Shown here in pieces: positions 7,622 through 15,884 of a DNA stretch of 64,000 bases; the first letter of the stretch is position 1; every line of letters begins with the position of its first letter. Position numbers and translations under genes: made by a program. The stretch is from SVTX01 sp045588675 (GTDB lineage: Bacteria; Bacillota; Clostridia; Oscillospirales; CAG-272), in assembly GCA_045588675.1 (NCBI GenBank), contig JAZNER010000016.1, forward strand, positions 1 through 64,000. The letters run 5' to 3'. The notes under the pieces are model-generated. The model saw nothing but the letters and a program-made list of their open reading frames with translations, was not told the origin of the DNA and did not search any database.

Positions 7622-8308
7622 TTAAATATAAAACTCCCGTCCGTCTTCAAGTCTGAGGCAGCCTATAGCTCCACCTCTCGCCTCTCCGCAGTCAATATCA
7701 ATGCTATTATTGCCGTAGAAAATTTTGCCGTTGCCGCCATTTTCTTCGGTCGTCGGATTGTGCCCCACGATAATTATTTTGTCGTCATAATATCTCTTTG
7801 TAAGGTCAAGCGCCTCGCTGAAAAATGCTTCGGGAGCTAAAGCATCAAGCTCTATATCTTTTGCGAAATTTGCAATTCCCGCGTGGACAAGCAAATAGTC
7901 CCGGTCGCCGATCTGAATTTCCTCATAAAGCGTCATATCAGAGAGATAATCAATAATTCCCTCTCGCATCTCTTCGTCAAGCGCGCGATATGAAGCAAGA
8001 GTAACAGCTCCGCCGTTCTCCGACCATTCGGTCATCTCCTCAATAAATTTCTTGTCGGGCACCTCTCCCGATTTAAGCATTTTTTCAAAGCCTGTAAGCA
8101 TTTTTACAGCCATGAAATCGTGCTCGCCTACAATTGAATAAACATTATATCTTACGCTTATATCTCCGACAAGCTCCATGCTTTCCTCGCCGAAATCCAC
8201 TATATCGCCAAGAATATACATAATGTCGGCTTCCTTGAAATCAATCAGCTCCAAAAGCTTTTTGAATTTAGTATAATTTCCGTGAAGATTTGATACTACA
8301 TAAGTCAT
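7622..8308 (-). CDS. Metallophosphoesterase, PPP-like, with altered metal-site motifs
   Basis: A 228-residue calcineurin-like phosphoesterase fold. The expected motifs are present but changed: the opening reads VVSNLHGNY (N7 in place of the usual Asp), LGDIVDFG keeps GDxxD but lacks the Arg of GDxVDRG, and VGEHD has Glu in place of Asn of GNH(D/E). The later VHAGI and VGHNPT histidine motifs are intact. The family hydrolyses phosphoesters (Ser/Thr phosphoproteins, diadenosine tetraphosphate or cyclic nucleotides) with two metals. The changes may mean altered metal binding. It lies between Nif3 and RlmD on the same strand, 12 bp after Nif3, so it is likely in one operon. Confidence 0.85.
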   Translation of the reverse strand: MTYVVSNLHGNYTKFKKLLELIDFKEADIMYILGDIVDFGEESMELVGDISVRYNVYSIVGEHDFMAVKMLTGFEKMLKSGEVPDKKFIEEMTEWSENGGAVTLASYRALDEEMREGIIDYLSDMTLYEEIQIGDRDYLLVHAGIANFAKDIELDALAPEAFFSEALDLTKRYYDDKIIIVGHNPTTEENGGNGKIFYGNNSIDIDCGEARGGAIGCLRLEDGREFYI

Positions 8309-8320
8309 AATCTGCCTCCG

Positions 8321-9100
8321 TTAAACAACCTCTATCTTATTGGAAAAGCAAATCTCCACCTGTGCGTCGGGACATAGCTTTTCTGTTAAATCTCTCAAAA
8401 ATTGACATACGGGATATTCGGTAAAGAAGTGCCCCGCAGACACAAGATTTATGTTGAAATCAAAAGCCGAGAGCTCCTGATGATACTTCATATCTCCCGT
8501 GACAAAGGTGTCAGCTCCCTTTTGAGCCGCCAATGCAATATAGTCACCGCCCGAGCCGCCAAGCACCGCTACCTTTTTCACTTTTCTTCCAACAGAAGAA
8601 AGAACTACTGAAGCTTCCTGCCCCCCGTCTGACAAAGCCGACTTTACAAGTCGCGCAAACTCCTCAGGTGACATCTCGCCCTCAAGGCTGCCAAGCCTCA
8701 TTATAGTGTCGCTGCCGCTATCTACAGCCTCAACATCCGACAAGCCAAGCCGTGAAGCCAACACATCATTAACTCCTCCGCTCACAGCATCAAGACGGGT
8801 GTGGAAGGTCATAACCGCAATATCATTTTTCGCAAGCAAAACCGCGCGCTTGCCGTCAGCGTTCAAGCAATTAATCGACGACAGGCCGCCGAAAAAGAGC
8901 GGATGATGGGCAATTATTACATCAAAATTCTCTGTGATTGCCTTATCAATCACATAATTCGTAACATCAAGCGCAATCAAAGCTCGCTTTACCTTTCGCT
9001 GAGGGTCAGTACAGGCTTCAAGCCCGTCACGGTCCCAGTCGCAAGACAGTGAGGACGGTATAATTTCACAAAGCTTATTATATAATTCGATTACCTTCAT
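8321..9100 (-). CDS. Nif3-like dinuclear metal-centre protein
   Basis: A 259-residue protein of the Nif3/YbgI/YqfO family. Signatures are WDRDGLEACT near the N-terminus, IIAHHPLFFGGL (metal-binding HHP), TFHTRLDAVSGGVND, and the C-terminal TGDMKYHQELSA and SAGHFFTEYPV motifs with the remaining metal ligands. Members form hexameric rings and are often labelled GTP cyclohydrolase I type 2, although their true function is unsettled. It follows trmK by 44 bp, an arrangement conserved in many Firmicutes (established knowledge), which suggests shared expression. Confidence 0.93.
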   Translation of the reverse strand: MKVIELYNKLCEIIPSSLSCDWDRDGLEACTDPQRKVKRALIALDVTNYVIDKAITENFDVIIAHHPLFFGGLSSINCLNADGKRAVLLAKNDIAVMTFHTRLDAVSGGVNDVLASRLGLSDVEAVDSGSDTIMRLGSLEGEMSPEEFARLVKSALSDGGQEASVVLSSVGRKVKKVAVLGGSGGDYIALAAQKGADTFVTGDMKYHQELSAFDFNINLVSAGHFFTEYPVCQFLRDLTEKLCPDAQVEICFSNKIEVV

Positions 9101-9144
9101 AAAAATGAAATCCTTTCTTGTGTTTTTTACACCCGTTTGAACAT

Positions 9145-9831
9145 TTATTTTTGGGGCAGATACTCTTCAAGAGAGCAAGCAAGCAAATCCTCGACAGAAA
9201 AATCAAGCCCCGCCTTCTTTTTGCCTTCGATTCTTGTGCGGAGAACGCGTATTGCCCTTTTTATGTAAGCGACAGTATCTTCGTCCGCTCTATCTAAATT
9301 TGCTTTTCCGACTAACGCTTCAATCGGGGAAAGCTCGCGCTTCCCTCCCGTATATTCGGCGCAAATTATTCGGTAAATTCTATCCTCGCGCTCACCGCAG
9401 CAAACAATCTTTTCATCCTTCACAGAAAACCCCTCGCACGCCAAATATTCGGCAACAAGCTCAGGGTGTGTCATCGGCTGAAGAATAAGCGTTATTCCCT
9501 CTTTTTTTATCCAAGGAGCAGCGCTCAAGATCGATATGATAAGCTCCCCTCCCATTCCCAGTACACTTATACAGTCGGGCGCGAAATCGCGAGCACCCAT
9601 AAGTCCGTCTGCTCTTATTGCTTCAACCTTGTCACCAATCGAATGTTTATTTATATTTGCAACTGCCGCCGCGACAGGTCCTTCGTTTATATCAGAGGCT
9701 AAGGCGCAGGATATTTTATTTTCAAGACACAGGGCAATCGGCAAATACGCGTGGTCGCTTCCAATGTCGGCAAGACGCGCCCCAATCGGCACAAAATCTG
9801 CCGCCGCGCGCAAGCGTTTATCAAGTATCAC
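9145..9831 (-). CDS. trmK: tRNA (adenine(22)-N1)-methyltransferase TrmK
   Basis: A 228-residue SAM-dependent methyltransferase. RLRAAADFVPIGARLADIGSDHAYLPIAL contains the TrmK-specific DIGSDHAYLP SAM loop, and later CISVLGMGGELII carries the GMGG motif of the family. It methylates A22 in the D-loop of certain tRNAs such as tRNA-Ser. The start is a GTG directly after a strong AAGGAGG site. It is followed by nif3 and the phosphoesterase on the same strand. Confidence 0.93.
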   Translation of the reverse strand: MILDKRLRAAADFVPIGARLADIGSDHAYLPIALCLENKISCALASDINEGPVAAAVANINKHSIGDKVEAIRADGLMGARDFAPDCISVLGMGGELIISILSAAPWIKKEGITLILQPMTHPELVAEYLACEGFSVKDEKIVCCGEREDRIYRIICAEYTGGKRELSPIEALVGKANLDRADEDTVAYIKRAIRVLRTRIEGKKKAGLDFSVEDLLACSLEEYLPQK

Positions 9832-9862
9832 ACCTTCTCCTCCTTGAATTTATAATTTCGAA

Positions 9863-9896
9863 AAACAGCCCGAGAAAAAATTTTCACGGGCTGTAA
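9863..9896 (-). terminator. Terminator after the DUF1858 gene
   Basis: ACAGCCCG / CGGGCTGT stem followed by a T-run on the minus strand. Confidence 0.75.
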
Positions 9897-9910
9897 AAAT
9901 TGACATTTGA

Positions 9911-10111
9911 TTATTGAGCGCCAAGATATTTGTTAATCTTTTCAACAAGCTTATCTGCATCTGTGCCGTGTACCAGGCACGCGTCCTCAATAGATTCTCC
10001 GCGAGAAGCGGGACAACCAAGACAGTGCATACCAATTTCAAAGAAGAACTGCGCTGTTCCTGAATCATAATCAAGAATATCACCGATAATTGTTTCTTTT
10101 GTTACTTTCAC
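9911..10111 (-). CDS. DUF1858-domain protein
   Basis: A 66-residue protein covering the whole DUF1858 domain: start with a VTKETIIGDIL helix, then FFEIGMHCLGCPASRGESIEDAC with the CLGC motif, ending in an amphipathic helix (ADKLVEKINKYLG). The CxxC lies at the N-terminus of a helix and may bind a metal or do redox chemistry. Stand-alone copies are common in Clostridia and are of unknown function. The start is GTG with AGGAGG upstream. Confidence 0.9.
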   Translation of the reverse strand: MKVTKETIIGDILDYDSGTAQFFFEIGMHCLGCPASRGESIEDACLVHGTDADKLVEKINKYLGAQ

Positions 10112-10146
10112 AACTACTTACCTCCTAATTAAATATCATTATCTAT

Positions 10147-10175
10147 ATTATATAGCTTTTTCAACAAAAAGTCAA
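10147..10175 (-). promoter_or_regulatory. Sigma-A promoter of the DUF1858 gene
   Basis: Minus-strand TTGACT and TATAAT with a 17-bp spacer. Confidence 0.75.
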
Positions 10176-10289
10176 GTGCCGAGCCAATGTTTTTACACTT
10201 TTGCCTCTACTTTTTTATCATTTGGCACAAGGCGCGAGAGTATGCAAAAAGAATGAATTTTATTTGATATTTATTTATTGCTATACCCC

Positions 10290-10318
10290 TTGCAAAATTA
10301 TAAAAATTGTGTTATAAT
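10290..10318 (+). promoter_or_regulatory. Sigma-A promoter of prfB
   Basis: TTGCAA and TATAAT with a 17-bp spacer. It leaves a leader of about 110 nt with a five-codon ATG frame (MNIRI) whose meaning is doubtful. Confidence 0.7.
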
Positions 10319-10434
10319 GTAAAATGAAATTTTATGGCAATAATTTATAAGAGGCTCAATATGAATATAAGAATTTAGAAGGTTTATCCCCCGCTTAAGC
10401 TTAAATAATTAATTTCAGAGAGGATAAAGAAAAA

Positions 10435-11544
10435 ATGATAATTGCACTTGAAGAAGCAAAGCGCAAGCTGATTGATTTGCGCAAAGATATAAAGGAGCTT
10501 GGTCACGCACTCCGCATTGACGACCTTAAAGCAAAGGCGGCGGAGCTTGAAGCTCAGACGCTTGACCCGAACTTTTGGAACGACCCCGAAAATTCAACAA
10601 AAATAACACAAACTATAAAGCAATCAAAGGATAAAATCGAGGGCTACGAAAACCTCTGTTCCCGCCTTGAAGATGCAATCACGCTTGCCGAAATAGCAAT
10701 TGAGGAAAACGACGAGGACAGTCTTTCCGAGGTTGAAAGTGAGCTTGCAGCGATTGAAGAAACTGCCGAAAAGGAGAGAATCTCAGTTCTCCTTTGCGAG
10801 GAGTATGACAAGAACAACGCCATCGTTTCCTTCCACCCGGGTGCAGGCGGCACTGAGGCGCAGGATTGGGCACAGATGCTTTACAGAATGATTACCAGAT
10901 ACGCCGAAAAATCAGGCTTCAAGGTTAAGCTTATTGACTGGCTTGACGGTGACGAGGCAGGTCTTAAATCGGCTACGATTATGGTTGAAGGCCTTAACGC
11001 CTACGGATACCTTAAAAGCGAAAACGGCGTTCACCGCTTAGTTCGTGTGTCCCCCTTTGACTCGGCAGGACGCAGACACACCTCATTCTCTTCAATTGAG
11101 GTCATGCCCGAATTTGATGATGTTGATAAGGTCGTTCTTCGCGACGAGGACCTTGAAATCACCGCTCACCGTTCAAGCGGTGCGGGCGGTCAGCACATCA
11201 ACAAGACTGACTCGGCAATCAGAATCGTTCACAAGCCCACGGGCATTGTCGTTGGCTGTCAGACAGAGAGAAGCCAGCTTCAAAACAAGGAAACTGCTCT
11301 TAAAATGCTTAAAGCAAAGCTTATGGAAATCAAGCTTCGCGAGCGTCTTGACACAATTGAGGAGATACAGGGTAACAAGACGAATATTGAATGGGGTGCG
11401 CAAATACGCTCATATGTATTTATGCCCTACACTCTTGCAAAGGATACGAGAACAGGCTATGAGGACGGAAATATTCAGTCTGTAATGGACGGAAATATTG
11501 ACGGCTTTATCAATGCTTATCTCAAAATGAACTCAAATAAGTAA
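10435..11544 (+). CDS. prfB: Peptide chain release factor 2 (no programmed frameshift)
   Basis: A 369-residue class I release factor that recognises UGA/UAA and triggers peptide release on the ribosome. The stop-codon-reading SPF tripeptide (VRVSPFDSAGRRHTS) marks it as RF2 rather than RF1, and SSGAGGQHINK holds the catalytic GGQ. The reading frame is continuous from MIIALEEAKRKLIDLRKDIKE onward: there is no in-frame UGA near codon 25, so the usual +1 frameshift autoregulation is absent. It is monocistronic, with an AGAGAGG site. Confidence 0.95.
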   Translation: MIIALEEAKRKLIDLRKDIKELGHALRIDDLKAKAAELEAQTLDPNFWNDPENSTKITQTIKQSKDKIEGYENLCSRLEDAITLAEIAIEENDEDSLSEVESELAAIEETAEKERISVLLCEEYDKNNAIVSFHPGAGGTEAQDWAQMLYRMITRYAEKSGFKVKLIDWLDGDEAGLKSATIMVEGLNAYGYLKSENGVHRLVRVSPFDSAGRRHTSFSSIEVMPEFDDVDKVVLRDEDLEITAHRSSGAGGQHINKTDSAIRIVHKPTGIVVGCQTERSQLQNKETALKMLKAKLMEIKLRERLDTIEEIQGNKTNIEWGAQIRSYVFMPYTLAKDTRTGYEDGNIQSVMDGNIDGFINAYLKMNSNK

Positions 11545-11551
11545 ATAAAAC

Positions 11552-11591
11552 AAACAACGGTGTGCTTGGAAATCCAAACACACCGTTGTTT
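11552..11591. terminator. Bidirectional terminator between prfB and rpsT
   Basis: AAACAACGGTGTG / CACACCGTTGTTT stem with a further TTGGA / TCCAA inner stem. Confidence 0.85.
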
Positions 11592-11650
11592 ATTTTCTCG
11601 CATATTATGGGTTATTAATATGCGCCTTGTTGTAAAATTTTAGAAGTAAA

Positions 11651-11917
11651 TTACTTCTGCATACCGTTGAGCGCCTTCGTGAACTGGCTCTTTTTACGAG
11701 CAGCGGCGTTCTTATGGATAATGCCCTTAGATGCGGCAACGTCAATCTTCTTAACAGCAACCTTGTATGCTGCCTGTGCGCTTGCCATATCACCGGAAGC
11801 AACAGCGGCGTTATACTTCTTAATATCAGTCTTCATTGCAGACTTAAACATTTTATTCTGAAGTGTTTTCTTTTCGATAACCTTAACGCGCTTTTTCGCT
11901 GACTTAATGTTCGGCAT
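11651..11917 (-). CDS. rpsT: 30S ribosomal protein S20
   Basis: An 88-residue basic protein starting MPNIKSAKKRVKVIEKK, the S20 signature, and ending in IIHKNAAARKKSQFTKALN. It binds 16S rRNA early in small-subunit assembly. I use the inner ATG: the GGAGG ribosome site lies between it and an upstream in-frame ATG. Its leader of about 80 nt is GC-richer than its surroundings and may be structured, as S20 is often autoregulated. Confidence 0.96.
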   Translation of the reverse strand: MPNIKSAKKRVKVIEKKTLQNKMFKSAMKTDIKKYNAAVASGDMASAQAAYKVAVKKIDVAASKGIIHKNAAARKKSQFTKALNGMQK

Positions 11918-12008
11918 TTCTTGTTCCTCCATTTAAAATTCACATTTAGTGTACGGCTCGCCCTCCGTCTGAGAGGGTACATCAGGCCCTACCGCCACAT
12001 ACCCATAT

Positions 12009-12037
12009 ATAATACCACAATTTTTTTATAATTGCAA
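12009..12037 (-). promoter_or_regulatory. Sigma-A promoter of rpsT
   Basis: Minus-strand TTGCAA and TATTAT with a 17-bp spacer. The AT-rich stretch behind it up to 12137 holds nothing else that I can see. Confidence 0.65.
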
Positions 12038-12137
12038 TAGTTTTTCAAAATTTTTTTGAATTTTTTTTAAATTTTAACAAAAAGTCAAAAAAATACGACT
12101 TTTAAATTAAATTTATTGCAAAAACACAATATGAAAA

Positions 12138-13115
12138 TTATATCAAATTGGTTTTACCTGCGTCGCGAGAGCTGTATTTTGATATTACATTCGGAATTTT
12201 CGAGAGAAGGTCGCTCGCCATAAGCGAATATTCCCCCACCTCATTTCGTGCCAAATCACCTGCAATCCCGTGAATATATGCGCCAATTGCCGCTCTCAAA
12301 AGCCAATCGGGTTGAAAATCTTCACTCAAAGCACTTCTCTTATATGCAATCTGACCCTTTGCAAGCAAAGCACCGATTATTCCCGACAGGAGATCTCCCA
12401 TTCCCGCACTTGCCATTCCTGCGTTGCCGCTATGATTAATGTATATCTTCTTGCCGTCACTTATCACCGTCTTATTATCCTTCAAAAGACAGATAACACC
12501 GTATTCGCGCGCAAAATCATATGCCGTTTCAACTGTCGAGCTTAAAATGCTCTCAATGCTTTTTCCGCAAAGGCGCATCATTTCCCCGATGTGCGGAGTA
12601 ATAACAGTCCTCGCTCTCTGCTCTTTTGAGAGCAATTCCCACAGAGATTTATCCTCAGACATAATATTCAACGCGTCAGCGTCAAGCAGCATTGGCACAC
12701 TGCCGCTTTTCAGCACAGTCTTTAAAATTGCCCTTGACATCTCGCTCTTGCCAATACCGCAGCCGATAACGACCGCATCTGCTTCGCTCAATGATTTTTC
12801 TACACGCGCGCATACATCTTCAAAATGCTCCTCGTTTTCATAGAGAGAATAAACCGCTTCGGGAAGTTTTGCGGCAATTGCTTCAAAATTCTTTCTTGCA
12901 GTGAATATCTCAACAATTCCAGCGCCTGTGCGATAGGCTGATGCCGCTGCAAAATACGCCGCTCCGCTCATACTGAGCCCGCGCGGATCATATGAGCCGC
13001 ATATCGCCAAAACTCTCCCACAGCTGCCCTTGTTCGCTCGCTTATCAAGAGTCGGCAGCAGCGCGCTTATATCCTCATCGCCAACTCTCTCTGTTTTAAA
13101 TCTCAAGATACTCAT
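12138..13115 (-). CDS. nnrD: ADP/ATP-dependent NAD(P)H-hydrate dehydratase (YjeF C-domain)
   Basis: A 325-residue repair enzyme that dehydrates damaged NAD(P)H hydrates. It contains only the ribokinase-like dehydratase domain; the N-terminal epimerase domain (NnrE) of fused YjeF proteins is missing. Signatures are KGSCGRVLAICGSYDPRGLSMSGA, VVIGCGIG, MLLDADALN, TVITPHIGEM and HSGNAGMASAGMGDLLSGIIGALLAKGQ (nucleotide-binding GMGD loop with the catalytic Asp). Its start overlaps the cyclophilin stop by four bases (ATGA), so translation is probably coupled. Confidence 0.92.
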   Translation of the reverse strand: MSILRFKTERVGDEDISALLPTLDKRANKGSCGRVLAICGSYDPRGLSMSGAAYFAAASAYRTGAGIVEIFTARKNFEAIAAKLPEAVYSLYENEEHFEDVCARVEKSLSEADAVVIGCGIGKSEMSRAILKTVLKSGSVPMLLDADALNIMSEDKSLWELLSKEQRARTVITPHIGEMMRLCGKSIESILSSTVETAYDFAREYGVICLLKDNKTVISDGKKIYINHSGNAGMASAGMGDLLSGIIGALLAKGQIAYKRSALSEDFQPDWLLRAAIGAYIHGIAGDLARNEVGEYSLMASDLLSKIPNVISKYSSRDAGKTNLI

Positions 13116-13819
13116 TTGGGCTGAACAAATGTAATTGATTCAATTACAACAGGTGTCAAGGGAGCGGGAGATTGCGAGTTCTTGTCGTCAACGGGGCAAG
13201 TCGCAATTTTGTCAACAACATCCATTCCCGCTAAAACATATCCAAAGGAAGCATACTTTTCATTGAGCGTTGCGGTCGTTTGATGCATAATGAAAAACTG
13301 TGAGCTTGCGGAATCATTTAATCCGCCCACTCTCGCCATTGAAATAACACCGCGAACATGTGTAAGATTATTCACAAAATCGTTATCGGTAAACTCACCT
13401 TTTATCGTATCGGCATCCTTCTCGCGAAGGCTGTCGCCAATCACCACAAATCCGCCGCCCTGTATCATAAAGCCATCCATAACTCTGTGAAAGACTGTTT
13501 CACTGTAAAACTTTTTCGCTACAAGAGCCTTAAAGTTCTTAACCGTTTCGGGTGCTATATCTCGTCTGAGCGCAACTACAATATCGCCGTAATTCTTAAC
13601 GCGAATAAGTACAAAATCGCTCTCTTGGTCAGACGGCTCAAAGTCATCGACTTCCATCGAATCAATCTGCGCCTTTACCTTAGACATTCGAACAGAAATT
13701 CCCTCTCCCGTCAGAGATGTATCGTACGCTGCCTTGCCTGTCGGAGCGCAAGCAGATAATACGGAGCAAAGTGTAGCCAAAACACAAAAAAGCGCAAATA
13801 AAGAAATGATTTTTTTCAT
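13112..13819 (-). CDS. Cyclophilin-type peptidyl-prolyl isomerase lipoprotein
   Basis: A 235-residue surface lipoprotein. The signal peptide MKKIISLFALFCVLATLCSVLSAC ends in a lipobox (LSAC). After a linker of about 50 residues comes a cyclophilin domain with VKNFKALVAKKFYSETVFHRVMDGFMIQGG (FHRV and QGG active-site residues), VRGVISMAR and SSQFFIMH. It should catalyse proline isomerisation of exported proteins outside the membrane. It is the first gene of a two-gene unit with nnrD. Confidence 0.93.
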   Translation of the reverse strand: MKKIISLFALFCVLATLCSVLSACAPTGKAAYDTSLTGEGISVRMSKVKAQIDSMEVDDFEPSDQESDFVLIRVKNYGDIVVALRRDIAPETVKNFKALVAKKFYSETVFHRVMDGFMIQGGGFVVIGDSLREKDADTIKGEFTDNDFVNNLTHVRGVISMARVGGLNDSASSQFFIMHQTTATLNEKYASFGYVLAGMDVVDKIATCPVDDKNSQSPAPLTPVVIESITFVQPK

Positions 13820-13967
13820 TTTTATTCTTTTAAAATCCTTTCATTTTAAGTTTATGCTTATATTTTATCACCGACTTTTATCCTTGTCAAGAACAAATTG
13901 CAAACAAAGATATAATTCGCAAAAATCCTCGCATAATATATTGTGAATAAACAAATGGGGGATTTTT

Positions 13968-15047
13968 ATGGATAACGAATACAGAAGAGCCGCCAATATT
14001 ACAATAATTTTTGCGGGAATTGCAGTTGTAATCTGGCTGTTTTTAAAATATGCATTGGTCGCTACGCTTCCCTTTTTGCTCGCCGCTCTGATTGCCGCAA
14101 TCGTCGCACCCGCCGCAGATAAGCTGTCCATCATTACAAAAATACCGAGAAAGGTGAGCTCGGCTATCCTGATTATTTTATTCTTTTCGGCTATCGTTTC
14201 GATTATTGCCTTTGCCATCGCAAGACTAATCGGCGAAATCAGCAACATAATAGCATATCTTTCCGAAAACACCGAGATTATAGGCGACATACTCTCAAAA
14301 TTCACCGATAAATTCGGGAATTTATTTGCCCGTTCAAGCTTTCTGGGCAAAATATTTGAGCTTGATTCGATAAAGCAGCTCGGTCTTGACCTCAATTCCC
14401 TGCTCCTTGATGCACTTAGCTCTATTCTGCACTCATTGACCTCACAAATCCCCTCGGCAGCCGTTGGAGTTGTTGGAAAGCTTCCTTCTATTTTACTTTT
14501 TTTAGCGGTTTTTTTGATTTCTGCATTTTACCTTTGCGTTGACCGCGACAAAATCTCACAAGCCTGCACTTCACTTTTGCCAAGCAGATTAAGGTCGCGT
14601 ATGCCTGCAATGAAAAAGAAAATAGCAGAGGCGCTCACAGGATACCTTAAAGCCTATCTTTGCATTATGGCAATTACCTTTGCCGAAATGCTGCTCGGAC
14701 TATCAATACTCGGTGTAAAATACGCTTTACTGCTTGCAATCATTATCTCAATAGTTGACATTCTGCCGATTTTAGGTACAGGAACAGTGCTTGTGCCTTG
14801 GGCTATCTTTTGTTTTATGTCATCAAACGGCACTCTTGGGGTTGGATTACTTGTGCTTTACGCCGTCAGCTTAGTTATTCGCCAATTAGCCGAGCCCAAA
14901 ATCGTTGGGAACAACCTCGGCATCCACCCTCTTCTGACGCTTGCCTCGATTTATCTCGGAATTAAATTCTTCGGGCTTATCGGCATTTTTTTAGGGCCCG
15001 TATTTGCCTTAACAATCAAAGGAATGCTTGTCCCCGAGCAAAATTAA
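13968..15047 (+). CDS. ytvI: AI-2E/PerM-family membrane protein, YtvI-like
   Basis: A 359-residue integral membrane protein with about eight spans. The C-terminal half carries the signature DILPILGTGTVLVPWAIF, then VIRQLAEPKIVGNNLGIHPLLTLASIYLG and FGLIGIFLGPVFALTIKG. These match the sporulation integral membrane protein YtvI subgroup of the AI-2E exporter family better than generic AI-2 exporters. Its role in YtvI relatives is inferred from sporulation regulons and the transported substrate is unknown. A GGGGGA ribosome site precedes the ATG. It is divergent from the cyclophilin gene. Confidence 0.87.
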   Translation: MDNEYRRAANITIIFAGIAVVIWLFLKYALVATLPFLLAALIAAIVAPAADKLSIITKIPRKVSSAILIILFFSAIVSIIAFAIARLIGEISNIIAYLSENTEIIGDILSKFTDKFGNLFARSSFLGKIFELDSIKQLGLDLNSLLLDALSSILHSLTSQIPSAAVGVVGKLPSILLFLAVFLISAFYLCVDRDKISQACTSLLPSRLRSRMPAMKKKIAEALTGYLKAYLCIMAITFAEMLLGLSILGVKYALLLAIIISIVDILPILGTGTVLVPWAIFCFMSSNGTLGVGLLVLYAVSLVIRQLAEPKIVGNNLGIHPLLTLASIYLGIKFFGLIGIFLGPVFALTIKGMLVPEQN

Positions 15048-15050
15048 ACA

Positions 15051-15086
15051 AAAAAACGGTTATTATCGAAGTAATAACCGTTTTTT
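15051..15086. terminator. Bidirectional terminator
   Basis: AAAAAACGGTTATTA / TAATAACCGTTTTTT perfect stem between ytvI and the convergent ABC operon. Confidence 0.9.
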
Positions 15087-15089
15087 AAG

Positions 15090-15884
15090 TTAAGACAGAA
15101 GAGCTCTGTCGTTTGCAAATTCAGCTCCACTGGCACGTGAGAATTCTGCCAGAAGTGCTTCAACTGTGAGCTTTTTCTTCTCTTCTCCGCTAACATCAAG
15201 AATAATTTTGCCCGCGTTCATCATAATAAGGCGGTTTCCGTGAGCAATAGCATCCTTCATATTGTGCGTTACCATAAGAGCGGTAAGGTGATTTTCAGAA
15301 ATAAGCTTATCCGTGATTTCAAGCACCTTCGCGGCAGTTTTCGGGTCAAGCGCGGCAGTATGCTCGTCAAGGAGCAGGAGTTTGGGCTTTTTCATAGCCG
15401 CCATAAGCAGAGTAACTGCCTGTCTTTGTCCTCCCGAGAAAAGTCCCATTTTGGTTGTGAGTCTGTGCTCAAGACCGAGATCAAGCTGTTTAAGCAGCTC
15501 TTGGTACTCTTCTCTTTCCTTTCTCGTTATTGCCCAACGGAGAGTGCGCCTCTCACCGCGTCGCTTGGCAATAGCGAGGTTTTCCTCAAGCCACATATCG
15601 GTAGCGGTTCCCATTCTGGGATCCTGAAATACGCTTCCGAGAAATTTTGCCCTTTTATACTCGGGCATATCGGTAACGTCAACTCCGTCAACTATTACCG
15701 AACCGCAATCGGGCAACCACGCGCCCGCTACGGCGTTGAGCATAGTTGATTTACCCGCGCCGTTACCGCCGATGATGGTCACGAAATCACCCTCCTCAAG
15801 CTTGAGGCAGATGTCGTTCAAAGCCACCTTTTCGTTTACCGTTCCTGCATTGAAGGTCTTGGTAATATGTCTTAATTCAAGCAT
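15090..15884 (-). CDS. ABC transporter ATP-binding protein (uptake, TrpXYZ-type)
   Basis: A 264-residue ATPase: Walker A GGNGAGKST, Q-loop SVFQDPRMGT, signature LFSGGQRQAVTL (Phe replaces Leu-Ser of LSGGQ order), Walker B LLLLDEHTAALD and H-loop VTHNM. The DEHTAALDPKTA form is typical of the ATPases paired with ABC_sub_bind lipoproteins. It overlaps the permease stop by one base and is the last gene of a three-gene operon. Confidence 0.92.
   Translation of the reverse strand: MLELRHITKTFNAGTVNEKVALNDICLKLEEGDFVTIIGGNGAGKSTMLNAVAGAWLPDCGSVIVDGVDVTDMPEYKRAKFLGSVFQDPRMGTATDMWLEENLAIAKRRGERRTLRWAITRKEREEYQELLKQLDLGLEHRLTTKMGLFSGGQRQAVTLLMAAMKKPKLLLLDEHTAALDPKTAAKVLEITDKLISENHLTALMVTHNMKDAIAHGNRLIMMNAGKIILDVSGEEKKKLTVEALLAEFSRASGAEFANDRALLS

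Noticed and set aside
10361..10378. Five-codon leader peptide (MNIRI) before prfB
   Set aside because: It is too short to support as a gene, with only a weak ribosome site. It is mentioned only as context for prfB control.
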